From assembly GCA_963930775.1 (NCBI GenBank), contig OZ005707.1, positions 1,364,001 through 1,428,000 of the forward strand: a stretch of DNA of 64,000 nucleotides, written 5' to 3'. Under the pieces are notes generated by a model that was given only the letters and a program-made list of their open reading frames with translations, searched no databases and was not told the origin of the DNA. The translations under genes were made by a program, and so were the position numbers. The first letter of the stretch is position 1. Every line of letters begins with the position of its first letter. The stretch is from Cliona cf. orientalis. Its lineage: Eukaryota; Porifera; Demospongiae; Clionaida; Clionaidae. This document shows, one piece after another, positions 32,586 to 45,000 of this stretch.

Positions 32586-35027
32586 TCATTTTCCTTGACT
32601 CTCAGTGAAATTAAAGCTGCACACCAGAAGACAGTTGTGGGTAATACTGCAATTGTTGTTTGGTATTAGTGATTGGATTAGTAACAAATACTCGACACTG
32701 GTAGCTTGAACTAGCGTCACCCTCATCTCGAGTCTCCCAATGCTTTGAGAGTCAGCTATCTCAACATCATCTTTCGTCCAGATCACTGAATAATGTTGCT
32801 GGAGTGCTCCAGGTTGTATAGGGCACTGGAGATCAACTCCACCTCCTAATGGAGCAGTATAGTTCTGAATAACCTCTGTGTCTGGCATTGGAATGAATGT
32901 CTGGAGTGCTATAATGGAGAGGAAATTAATCATTACTAGTATTATGCACTAAAATTTTGATATTCAAAATAATATTATTTGTGCTCATTTCAGTACTAAC
33001 ACAGTATACTTAAAAGTTATGGTATATGAAATTGAGCTGATACATACAATGTATTATACTTACAGATTAATTCCCTTTTAGTGCTCATTGTACAATTCTC
33101 ATCGACTTGCTTTCCACATGTGTAATAGCCTTCGAGATTGCGAGTGAGATTGAACTTTATGCTATAGCTATCAACCTCTAAAACATTGACATCTTCTCTC
33201 TCTCGCAAGCTAGTGGCATTGTTACATGTGGTATAATTAAGCCAGAATTGCACTTCACTGATGGGTATGTTCTCTGTAGTTGTGAAGGAGCGACACTGCA
33301 TCGTGATGGATCCTGTCATGATCAGCTCTGTAGTTGCATCAGTTCTATAAATCAATTCATAGGCAGGTTCAACCCTCAGTGAAAGCTGCACGCCAGAAGC
33401 CAGTTGTGGGCGATGCTGCAATTGCTGTTTGGTGTTGGTGATCGGATGAGTAACAAATACTTGACACTGGTAGCTTGAACTAGTGTCACCCTCATCGACG
33501 GGATCAATAATCAATGCATAGGTAGCTCTGTCAATGTCGTATCTGCTCTCGGGTTTCCCAGTGCTTTGAGAGTTAGCTATCTCAACATCATCTTTCGTCC
33601 ACATCACTGAATAATGCTGCTGGAGTGCTCCAGGTTGTATAGGGCACTGGAGATCAACTCTACCTCCTAATGGAGCAGTGTAGTTCTGAATAACCCCAGT
33701 GTCTGGCATTGGAATAAGTGTCTGGAGCGCTATAATGGAGAGAAAAATTAATCATTACTATAGCTAATAATATTATTATGCACTGAAATTTTGATATTTG
33801 TACTCATTTTCAGTACTAACACAGTATATTTAAAAGCTATGGTAGCTGTATGAAATTGTATTATACTTACAGATTAATTCCCTTTCAGTGCTTATTATGC
33901 AATTCTCATCAATTTGCTTTCCACATGTGTAATAGCCTTCAAGACTGTGGGTGAGATTGAACTTTATGCTATAGCTATCAATCTCTAAAACATTGATATC
34001 TTCTCTCTGGCGCAAGCTAGTGGAATTGTTACACGTGGTATAATTAAGCCAGAATTGCACTTCACTGATGGGTATGTTCTCTGCAGTTGTGAAGGAGCGA
34101 CACAGCATCGTGATGGATCCTGTCAGCTCTGTAGTTGCATCAGTTCTATAAATCAATTCATAGGCAGGTTCAACCCTCAGTGAAAGCTGCACGCCAGAAG
34201 CCAGTTGTGGGCGATGCTGCAATTGCTGTTTGGTGTTAGTGATCGGATTAGTAACAAATACTTGACACTGGTAGCTTGAACTGTTGTCACCCTCATCGAC
34301 GGGATTAATAATCAATGCATAGGTAGCTCTATCAATGTCGTATCTGCTCTTGGGTTTCCCAATGCTTTGAGAGTTAGCTATCTCAACATCATCTTTCGTC
34401 CAGATCACTGAATAATGCTGCTGGAGTGCTCCAGGTTGTATAGGGCACTGGAGATCAACCCTACTTCCCAGTAGAGCAGTGTAGCACTGAACAACCCCAG
34501 TGTCTGGTATTGGAATGAGTGTTTGGAGTGCTGTAAAGAGAAAGATTCATGATAAGACTGTGAGTCTACTTCTTACATGTGTACTGTTGATACATACAGC
34601 ACAGGTAGCTACACTTACATATTAATTCCTTTTTAGTGCTCATTATGCAATTCTTATCGACTTGTTTTCCACATGTGTAATAGCCTTCAAGACTGTGGGT
34701 GAGATTGAACTTTATGTTGTAGTTATCAACCTCTAAAATCTTTACATCATCTCTCTGGCGCAGGCTAGTAGTACTGTTACATATGGTAGAATTCAGCCAG
34801 AATTGCACTTTACTGATGGGTACGTTCTCTGCAGTTGAGTAGGTGCGGCACAAAATCTGGATGGATCCTGTCAGCTCTGTAGTTGCATCAGTTCTGAAAA
34901 TCAATTCATATCCGTCATACTCTGCTGATCTTATGGGGTGTTGATATGAAATTGGAGCTGATATTATCATTATGAAGAGTAAAATCACTATCCTCTTCAT
35001 GGTGAACACTATAAGAGCTTGTTTCAT
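32586..35027 (-). pseudogene. Ig-D: multi-Ig paralogue of Ig-C with an extra module and a broken last exon
   Basis: Minus-strand exons: 34619-35027, 33871-34530, 33064-33729 and 32586-32908. Exon 1 gives a signal peptide and Ig type 1. Exons 2 (660 nt) and 3 (666 nt) are both phase-1/phase-1 modules of type 2 plus type 1 Ig domains, so Ig-D has one module more than Ig-C. Exon 4 starts a last type 2 domain, but about 52 bp present in Ig-C are missing near 32727. The frame shifts and the domain ends before its DTSSSYQC motif. The first five Ig domains remain open, so a shortened secreted protein is still possible. Without the shift the frame would end in a basic tail as in Ig-C. The start ATG and TATTTAAG box match Ig-C. 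Confidence 0.75.
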
Positions 35028-38000
35028 TGTAGACACAGATTTGATTTATTGCACTGCAGTAGCTACTTAAATAGCCATGCCTACCAACCCCACTTATCAG
35101 GGGGGCGTGTCCAAGATTTGAGGAAGGGCGGTGCTGAGCTAAACGCGCGCGAAGCGCGCGCGCAAAATTTTAGCCACGCCCTCAAACCGTTGACCACGCC
35201 CCTCATTAACGCGGTAGGCATTAATATCAATTATGCAATGCTGACTGACAGGATGCTTAGTCTAGATCCCACAAAGCCTTGACCCCATGTAATGGGAGAC
35301 TATACACTTAGCTATAGGTGTGTTTGTGTGCAAACCGCTTGTGTGAGTTCAAAAGTCTCATAATAATAATAGTGCTGCTTCTAGTTGCCATGGCCATGTA
35401 AAACAGACTTAGAGTATGATGAGCTTGCATGCACTCCTAATTACATCATACTGCAAAGTAGCCTCGTCCCCAGGCTCCCCTCAAGTTCTCAATGTTCTCG
35501 GACTCAGCCACAGGTTTCTTCTTCAAATTCCTTATAATTTTTGTGTAATAAAATCTATGTTATAATTATTGGTACCGTGCAGTAAGTCCTTTACCAAGGG
35601 CCTCACCACATCCCCAGTCACACAACACTAACCCCCAATACTGGCAATAGGTAAAGGGTACAAGCAACGCACACTTGGAAGTGTGATAACTCGGGCATCC
35701 ACATTCATCTGACCTATAATTTATAGTACCAAATTTCATGACTCTAGAAACAGTATTTACAGGACCCAAACCCACGTTCCCATGTACATGTGGCAGTCCC
35801 ATGTAGAAAATGAACATTATTCCGTTTTTAATTAGCTTAATTCAATTAGCTCTCCTAATACTATGCTTTGACAGTTGAAGCCAGAAGTTGGCTCACCCCT
35901 AGCAGATAGATTGAAGTTACTAAAGCCTAAATTTGAGCTTTGTGGGAGATTCCACAGCAGAGTTACAATCATGTAAAATAGAAATAGTGGTCAAAATATG
36001 ATAGAAATAATGTTCGTTTTCTACATGGGACTGCCACACATGTATAAGCGATTGACTGACCATGGTAACTCAAATGACGCGGTACATCATCCACAAAGGG
36101 CCTGGGGAGTGGGCGACTTGCACTCCTGCACTTCCACCCACAGAGTCACACAATATAGAATACTTGAAAGCAAAATTCCCCTGGGATTCTCCCTCTGTTC
36201 AGAATAATGTACTATGCAACAACATTAATTTAGTAGAATGGTTGTTAGTCATAATAGTATGCCAAGCATATTAATAATAATAATTATTAAGTCTACTGAA
36301 TATGCACTTAAAGGCACATGTACAGTTTGATTTGGTGATTATGGTGAAGCTTTGAAGTTTTAATTGCACGTGTGTCACAGAGTCATATTATATTATAGTA
36401 TTACAATTACAGCTATAGATCTGAGACTGGCCCATAAGTGAGCCAATTAAGATGAAACGGTCATTCTCATGATAATCGGAATCAACAATCTACTCTGAGA
36501 AACATAGCCCATTAATTACTAGTCACAATCACCTAGTTGAAGATCTTAAGATCTGGCAGTGTATGTATGTACCAGAAGGAGTATTTCCATACCACAGATT
36601 GTCAGGTTGGTTGGCTCAGACCACGATTAATGGACTGTAACTAAAAAAATACCAGCAACATCATAATAATAGTAAAGGCTAAGGATTAATGGTGGAGTGC
36701 CTTCTGCCAACTCAGTGATTATACAATGTCATGCATGGCATCCACATAATAGCCTATTATTATGTTCTAGCCATAATATATTATTATAACGATGTCCATG
36801 ACTTCTAACATTGCTTCATGTGGTAATTGAACACACTCATATTATATTATGGAATCATATCAAAAACTCAACACTGATTTTTATCACTCAATTATCTATA
36901 GCTGTCTATCTCACTTTTCCACAGATACCAAACAGTGGTTAAATTAATAATTATTATTAGTGTCCAGTCTAGACTTAAGTCTGGTTCATTAACTCTCTTG
37001 GAGAGTGAATAATTATCATTAATGTAGTATGTTTGATGTTATAATCATGGGATTTATTCACAGTAAGCTCACATACTCAGAGAAAATCTATCATCTGATT
37101 CTCCCTACAGTCTATAATTAAAACGTAAAGTGAGCCTGGGTTCGAGGCTAGCGAACTATATAAAATGAACATCTGAATAATATTTTTCTATTATAGTAAA
37201 TATTATTAAGCACTGATTAGAGTGGTTATGGGAAATGTTGCTGTCTGCATGAGCAACTTGATCTTAGGCCATTGTAACTTAATAACTACTTGTTTCTGTC
37301 TACCGGTATTTCCTATGCCTGGAGAGTATGTGGGCAGGTAATCGTTATCATTGTATTCATTATGAATATCCGCCACGTCCACGCGTCCACTTACCCACTT
37401 CCTGTTGTTTACAAGAAACAGACCAGCTATAGCGAATTTTGTGGTGGCTACAAATCAAGCATACAGGTGGGAGATGGAATTAATAGGCTCGGAGTATTTT
37501 AATATTGGCAGTGTGCATGCTATGATAAAATTAATATTAATTTTAATAATATTTTTGAAGGACAAATATGTTATTCAAGGTGGTGCTGAGAAAGGTTAAT
37601 TGCAGTAATTACAATCAACATGCTAATTGCTCCCAGTAGAGTAGTTATTTTGGGCACTTTTCTCTCAAGGGAGCAATGAACAATTACTACCAATTCCGTT
37701 GGTGTGGACTGGCGGCCAAGTGTCTGGAGCCAATGTGGTGGAGCTATATAGACCATTTTAATAATTAGCCATAGTCGTCTAATTAATTTCTCAGGAAACC
37801 TACTGAACTTTAATAATAAGGGATATTTCCAGTACTATTAAACCAGCGCCTAGTGGTCGTGGGTGTGGTCAACATACAACGTACGTCCACAAAGAACCGT
37901 AGATAAGTATATATACCCACATTTGAATCGCCAGACCGACTTTCATGCATGCTTCAGCACACCCCCAAACGATAGTATTAAACTGTTTTCGGTGCCGGCC

Positions 38001-38054
38001 GTTTGTAATCTAAACGACTTTCTACGCAAATAATATAATAAGAGAGAGGAAGAG
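35028..38054. other. Intergenic, duplicate of 18481-22130
   Basis: No gene is supported. A short CG-rich palindromic stretch (GCGCGCGAAGCGCGCGC near 35146) is present here and not in block B1, suggesting a small repeat insertion. The rest is AT-rich spacer with no conserved frame. Confidence 0.65.
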
Positions 38055-38590
38055 TCTAGATCTCCCACTGATGTACGTGCATTATTCTGATGAGTCTATG
38101 AGTGTGTGTACCTTGTGCATTTATATACATCGTGTATGCACAATTTTTGCAGCATGCACAGTAAATAGTATGGCATTAATGTCCTGCTGCTTCATGTACA
38201 CGCACACACACACACTAGTCTTATGTAACTCAAAACGAGGGTACATGTGGAATTACAACACATTTTGAGTTATGTAAGTATCCTGTTTCATTTTAACGAT
38301 AAAATAGAGCTATAATAATATTATACTAGCCATCAACCATCCACGTACGTAAACACGCACAATATCATGATTGGCCATACAGACCAAGGCCTAGGTAGGC
38401 ACTGGTCCAGCTCTCCATAACATTCGTTCATCCATTTTGCAGCAACACACCCAAAACAGCCCATGGTCAACCGTAAAATTAAATTTGGGAATGAACTCTG
38501 CACTTGTACCCCCCTCCTCTGATTCTGTGAAATCAATTGCAATCCAACATCCTGACATTATTGTCCAAAAAGCATAATATGCAGTACAAG
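38055..38590. repeat. Segment inverted relative to 24030-24625
   Basis: This is the reverse-complement copy of the stretch downstream of Ig-E. It follows block B2 directly. Between it and the DIXDC1 stop codon (38591-39097) lies AT-rich DNA with a CCCCCA repeat near 38659-38675 and no gene. Confidence 0.8.
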
Positions 38591-39097
38591 TACAAAGGTT
38601 AAAGATTTTGCAGCTTGTTAGGGTATTCATCCATGAAGTATTATGCATACTGCATCCACCCCCACCCCCACCCCCATCCCAACCCCAATTAGAAAAGGGC
38701 TCAACCTAGCTGGTGTTATTATATTATGCACACACGCCCACATGCTGAGGATGATTTTTAAAGGAAGTGCTTAATTTTCACTGATATAATTATCCATGAA
38801 CCCATACATACATCAATACATTAACTATAACAAATTCCTTTCCTTTGCCAACGTTTGAAGCTGCATTAGGTTCATGGGAAAGATCGAGGCACACGCATAA
38901 TTTTATAATTATAGGCAAGTTATGCACTTATAATATTATTATTGTCGGCTCTCTAGCTGAAACCAGACGAGGTGGGTGATATTATTTTGCAAGAGTAGGA
39001 GAGTATGCACTACTTGGGACACAGCATCAATTCTGAGAAAATCGGTCTCTGAATATAATGTACAAACAAACTAAATGGGTCACATGACTTGTAATCA

Positions 39098-42000
39098 TCA
39101 TCTATGGTATGGTTTCTCGGCTACCCAGACAAGAATCTTTCCGTTCCAACTCGGCAAAAGTTTTTCGTCTTTCTTCACCTCCTCCTTCACCACTCCACAG
39201 TCTGGGTCCTCCACTTTAATGTAGTAACGAAACGATCCATGGCGACTGAAGGCTGCCTTGAAATCACGTAACGTTACTTCATTTGATCTGAAAAGGGAAA
39301 CATAAAGAACAGTTCAATGGAAGCTGCAATTTAGGGAGGGGAAGGAGAGGGAGAGAGAGGAGTAAGGGAGAGAGAGAGAGAGAGGGGGGGGGGCAGTGGG
39401 AGAGAGAGATTTTCTTTAAAAGAATTTAACTCACTTTTTAGCAACCACAGTTGAATAAGGAGTCTCCTTCTTATCTCCCAGCATATAATAGATGACTTTT
39501 GTCCCCTCCCCCGGGATGGGTGAGGTGCCACTATTAGCTCCACCCACTGTTACCGGGGACGACGATTGCCTATTGGGGGCAGCTGCCGCCGCTGACACAG
39601 CCGTATTAGTGGAAGTGGAAGCCATTTGGGGATCTAGTTCTGCCGAGTGGAGCTCCACGTACTGCGAGTGTTTCTCCCTGTGTCGCCTTCTCTTCTCCTT
39701 GTCTCTGTGATGGTCCTCATAGTCACGCTGCAGAGTGTGTGTGCGTGTGTGTGTATGTGTATGTACATGTATGAGTGCATGTGTGTTTGGGGGGGGGGGG
39801 TGTGCATGTGAGTGTGTGTATATGATGTGTATTGGTGAGTGATTGTGCATGTGTAATTACCCTTTAGGTTTGATGGTACACACACATACGCATGTACGTG
39901 CACGTGCACCATTCTGAAAATTCAATACTATTCACGGATAAACTACATGTACGCCAGTCTGCAGTTGTACATGTATTAAAGTTTCTATTCAGCTTGTTAT
40001 AATAATTATGTATTTTACAACATTTGATAAGACCATAGAACGCTGTGTAATCCCCACCAGACAGACTGACTACTAACAGCAACCCCAGCAAAGTACACCC
40101 TATGATAATTATGTGAGTATGCGGCTAGAATCTACTCATCCTTCACTTTCTGTTTTAAGCATCGACTCACTAAAATTTGTAATGTAACTACATGTACGTA
40201 GCTACACAAATCTGATAATATGACTTACATGTCTCCTTGATTTCTTCCCGGACGGTGACGATGATCTCTCCACAAGCTTCGACATTAGTTCTGAGATGTA
40301 TTTCTCTAGCTGGTCGATGGCCGCCTGCTGGGAGTCCTGGGCGGGGATGCTCTGACGAAGCTGGCTCAGACTCTCACGAATGCCATCGGCCTCTTCCGAC
40401 ACCTGAGACCAGGGATTGATTAATTAATACAGGATTATCAATTATTACTGCTGGTTCTTGGTGATTCAGTACTTTTAGCACTATTTTCTATGTGCACTCT
40501 ATATACGAAGGGAAAATCAATTTAATTAATAATAATTAATAACCTCAGGGGCCCCGCCCTCTAAGTTCATCCCTATGAGACAGAGAATGCCAATAGTTTG
40601 TTTATCAACTTCATAGACCGTTTTTCTAACTCACCATTTCAGCTCTCCTGGTCCTTGCCTCCTTGAGGTCAGTGACCTTCTCCTCCAAGTGAGCTATCCT
40701 CTTGTCCTTACCGGCCACTCTGCGAGGGAAAAAGAGAAATAATACCACACAACCAAGTACATGTACATGTACCTCTTCGCTTCAGCATACTTTTTAGATA
40801 TGAAGACATGTACATACGCAATTTGAATGCTGGCAGAGCACATGAAATATACACATGTATGCATTAAAAAGTAGTCAACTGCAGATACTTACTCCCATAC
40901 ATACAGCAGCTACTACATGACATTGTATAATCAACTGGTTGTGAAAACGAACAATACTGTAACAATGTCATAATATGCCTTACCAGCATGCAGGCATTAA
41001 TTCAGGCAGCTCAGGCAAAGTGTTGACCTCAGACAGTGCATGGTCAAATTTAATGAGCATACTGCGGTTTCGATCAACAGGCTATATAATTACCTGTTCT
41101 GCAGCGTGTCCTCGGAACACCTCAGTCTCTCCAGCTCCTCCCTCATCAGCTCCATCTCTACCTTCATCTCCAACTCACTCCTCTCCTTGTCTTCAACCTC
41201 GGCCTGGGCGCTCTCAACCATTTGCTGGTGCTCCTCAAGGCTACCACGAAACGACACAAGCTCATTCTGGGTGTGAGAAGGTGAGGGGGTGAAGTATAAT
41301 ATATAATCATCAACTCCACCCACAAACCACACCCATCCAAATTCATGAGATCCTGATATTAAAATTACATGTACTACCAGGCCCTTCTTGGTTCGAAAGG
41401 ACAATGATAACATCATGGATGGTGCATACATGTATACATTACATGTGTACATTACGTGCAAATACCGAGCATGTGATGGTATGTACATGTAATTACTGTA
41501 CATGACCTTGATTTATTGGATAATTACAGCCACAGTTCATACTGCTTTGTGACACAATTGACCAACTAAACCCAGTTAAGCTACAATTAGTATCCCATAC
41601 AGTCAAACACATGCACACAATCATAATACGGTAATATTATAATGTATTATGCGTGCCCACCAGTACAGAAACAGCCTTCCTTAGCAACCACATGTACATG
41701 ACAGTGGTCGTTAATTGCGATGCTTTGTTTGCTCATTATAGGCTAACAACGTAACAGGCATCCCTGCTGGCTCGCACAAGTGGATTAGCCTTTAGCTCTC
41801 TAAGTAGAGGTGCCTAAAATAGAATCTTTGTGCATCTCTAAGCAGGAGTACCAAGAGCAGAGAGTGCAGCTAGCTCTAAGCAGGGTACTCCCACGGTAAA
41901 GAAACCACTTTGGCAAGCTATCTTTATGCATTGCAAGGCTGAATACTGGCTCCACTAGTCTACGATTATTGTTGCAGCATGCATATTATTGTCTTCACAC

Positions 42001-45000
42001 AAGACGCTGAGTTAGCTAGGGCACAAGTTAGCTAGGGCACAAGTTGTTTATCGGAAGCTTTGGATGCCCAGTGGGTATTTGGATTGGGGAGGGAGGGGGG
42101 GGATCCTAGGGACAGTACCCACCTCCCAATGAGTAAACAAAAAAATTAAATTAAAGACTGCATACAGTGCTTGTTTGTTGTATATCCCCTCAATAGCTTC
42201 ATCTCTACATTCCTCTCTCCCACTCTCCCTTCCCCCCCTCTCTCTATCTACCTCCCTCTTCCTCTCTCTCTCCCACCCCCCCTCCCTTCCCCTCTCCTAG
42301 CTTCTCTCTCCCTCCCTCTCTCTCTCCCTCTCTCCCTCTCAACATACACACCTCTAGCTTCTTGATAACGGATTCCTTTTGGAACAGCTGCTGGTGCAAG
42401 TCGACCCTCTGTGTGTCATTCTTGTACTCCTTGCGGTAGATCTCACTCTTGATGGAAGTGATGAAAGTGTTTCTTTCCTCGACCATGTTCCGAAGGGCAG
42501 CACACTCGGAGTCCAGCTGAGTGTACTCGTCTTGAAGCTGAGCAAGCTGGTCTTGCAAAGCTACAATCTAGAGTGTGTGGGTGTGTGTGAGAGTGTGAAT
42601 GTGTGAGTGTGTGGGTGTGTGTGAGAGTGTGAATGTGTGAGTGTGTGGGTGTGTGGGTGTGTGGGTGTGAGTGTGAGTGTGTGTGTGTGAGTGTGTGAGA
42701 GTGTGTGGGTGTGTGAGAGTGTGAGAGTGTGTGGGTGTGTGAGTGTGTGAGAGTGTGAGAGTGTGAGTGTGTGTGTGAGTGTGTGTGAGTGTGTGTGTGA
42801 GTGTGTGAGAGTGTGGGTGTGTGGGTGTGTGAGTGCATGTGTGACAGTGGGTGAGGGGTGAGGCAAAGATGAAGTGTGAGTGTGTGCATGTGTACTTACT
42901 CTAATGATCCAATCTAATGTAAGAAATATTAGTATTTTTACGAATTTTTATAAGATTTACACACGTAGTGCAGGCAATTGACAGAAAATGCGCTTTTTTC
43001 AAAATTATAAAATTCCATGCGTATTAATTATTGGCAACACTCGTGCGCATGCATGCATGTGAGTGTGGGTATATTTTTATGCATGTGATGTGTACATGTA
43101 CATGTACATGTATTCGCAAGCCTTTTATGGGCACATGTTACGATGATGATGTACATGTACATGCACGTGTTTCTGCGAGCAAATTATGCATGGGTGTTTA
43201 TGTGGTGGAAAGATAGTACTACGAATATTATACTGAATAAAATAATTCCCTATTTGATTCATTCTTGAATGAAAAAAATGTCTACGTTGGTCAGGGGAGG
43301 GCTAGCCTGCACTAGCCATTGAAACAAAACGGACGGTCCCATAAACAAGAGAACACATGCATTTACAATGTCATTTAGGGGCTGAGTAAGGGGAGGACAA
43401 AGGGAGTCCCCCCACCCCCACGCTCCTCAGCCTTAGCTTTGTGGTACTAATCATGAAGTACCCTAACATTTCACAATAATTCATTCCCAGAGAACATTAG
43501 GTGTACCATATTATTATAATTTTAACTTAAGTTGTCTGTCCCATAGGCATGGCTACATGTTCACGTTCACTACCAAAATCAGTTCAAACGCTGGCATACA
43601 AAGTTATAAATCCTCCCACTTGGAGTACACACTAAGACTCCCCTTTGAGAGCAGATCTGAACAATTCTTTATTAATTTTTAATATTTGGGACCTGGCTCC
43701 AGCTCCAGTCATTGCACACATGGCCAATAATTATGCTATTCAAAGGCTCTGAGTTTTGTAGCTAACGACCATTAAGTGCTCTCGTTTGCAAACAGTTGCG
43801 TCTAGACTGAATGACTAATGGAATAATTATTAATAAATATTATTAATATTATGCAAATCAGCTGTAATCCCGGACACAAAGCCAGCGGCCGTCACGTGTA
43901 TATGCAATTACAGTTCTTTGAAGTACACTACACGTAACTTACAAATTCTAGTTCTAGGAATAAACGTTAACCTTTAATAATAATAATAATAATCCTTTGG
44001 GGTAATTTTCAGGGAGTGAGGGAGGAGGGATGACTGTACATGCAGAACGAGCAGCTAACAAGGGACCCAGGGGCTGTTGTGGGGAGTGTACCAACTGCTA
44101 GTATTGCTTTTTAATTAATTAAAGCGGGGATTAACGATATAGAATAATGCTGATCAAAGGCTTAATGCTGTAGTTAATGGAACTGTTGGGTGCTCTGGAC
44201 TAAATGACTGATCGACGTGCACACAACTAAACCCACGGCTGACAGCCGGTTAATGGTATTCATTAATGTTATACCCTCAAGCTCCACTGGCACGTTGTGA
44301 GCTGCACACGAAAATGGTACAGGGTTGACAAATTCTGATGCTCTATACGGCATATAGTTAATGTTAGCAATTATTACAAAAATTTGTGTTTTTGGGCAGA
44401 AATATTATTATTGAATGTTACCCGCAAAAATAGTCACCCTTTTGGTAACAGGCCTAGGCACATGCACACACTTAGATAGCTGTCCATTAGGCCAGAGGTC
44501 GAGGTAGATAGGATAAACACTACATGACCACAAATCCAATTTAGCCACTCTAACTTCCTGCCCTAAAAATGTTTATTTAGTGCACCATAATCAGCTTATC
44601 TGTGGGCTGGTACACCATTTGGCCCAATCAGTCTAACTGAGACTGTGAAAAGTAATTGATAGCTGGCTAATCTGTCACATCTGTTAATTTTGGTAAGATT
44701 TCGTGGGCAGTGGGTCATTAATATTATTATTAAAATCCAGGCTAGCTAGAAATTAGAAGAGAAGAGCATGCTATGATCACAGCTACACTAAGTTCTACAT
44801 GTACCATTTACTGGAAAACAAATAAACATATTCTCTGTGGTTATTATGCTTGTGTGAGAAGAGGGGAGAGAGAAAGGAGGGTGGGGGGAGGGGGGGGATT
44901 TGCATTGTACTACGATCACATACTGCCAACAGAATGGAGTGGGCATGCATTTGTGTATCCTAGCTGGTCACATATTATATTATGTCATTGTACCTGCACA

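Larger units (their letters stand above)
30328..38052. repeat. Segmental duplication block B2 (pairs with 13577-22130)
   Basis: Same order and strand as B1: T3 fragment, T4 fragment, Ig gene, long spacer. B2 has lost most of the T3-T4 spacer and gained a foldback element and an extra Ig exon. Its right end is close to the inverted segment at 38055. Confidence 0.85.

Noticed and set aside
35140-35165. CG-rich palindrome considered as a CRISPR-like or origin element
   Set aside because: A single short palindrome without repeats at regular spacing; more likely a fragment of a dispersed repeat.
42443-42889. His-Thr-Ser repeat frames of 101-148 residues
   Set aside because: Translation of the TG/AG minisatellite, antisense to or flanking exon 7.
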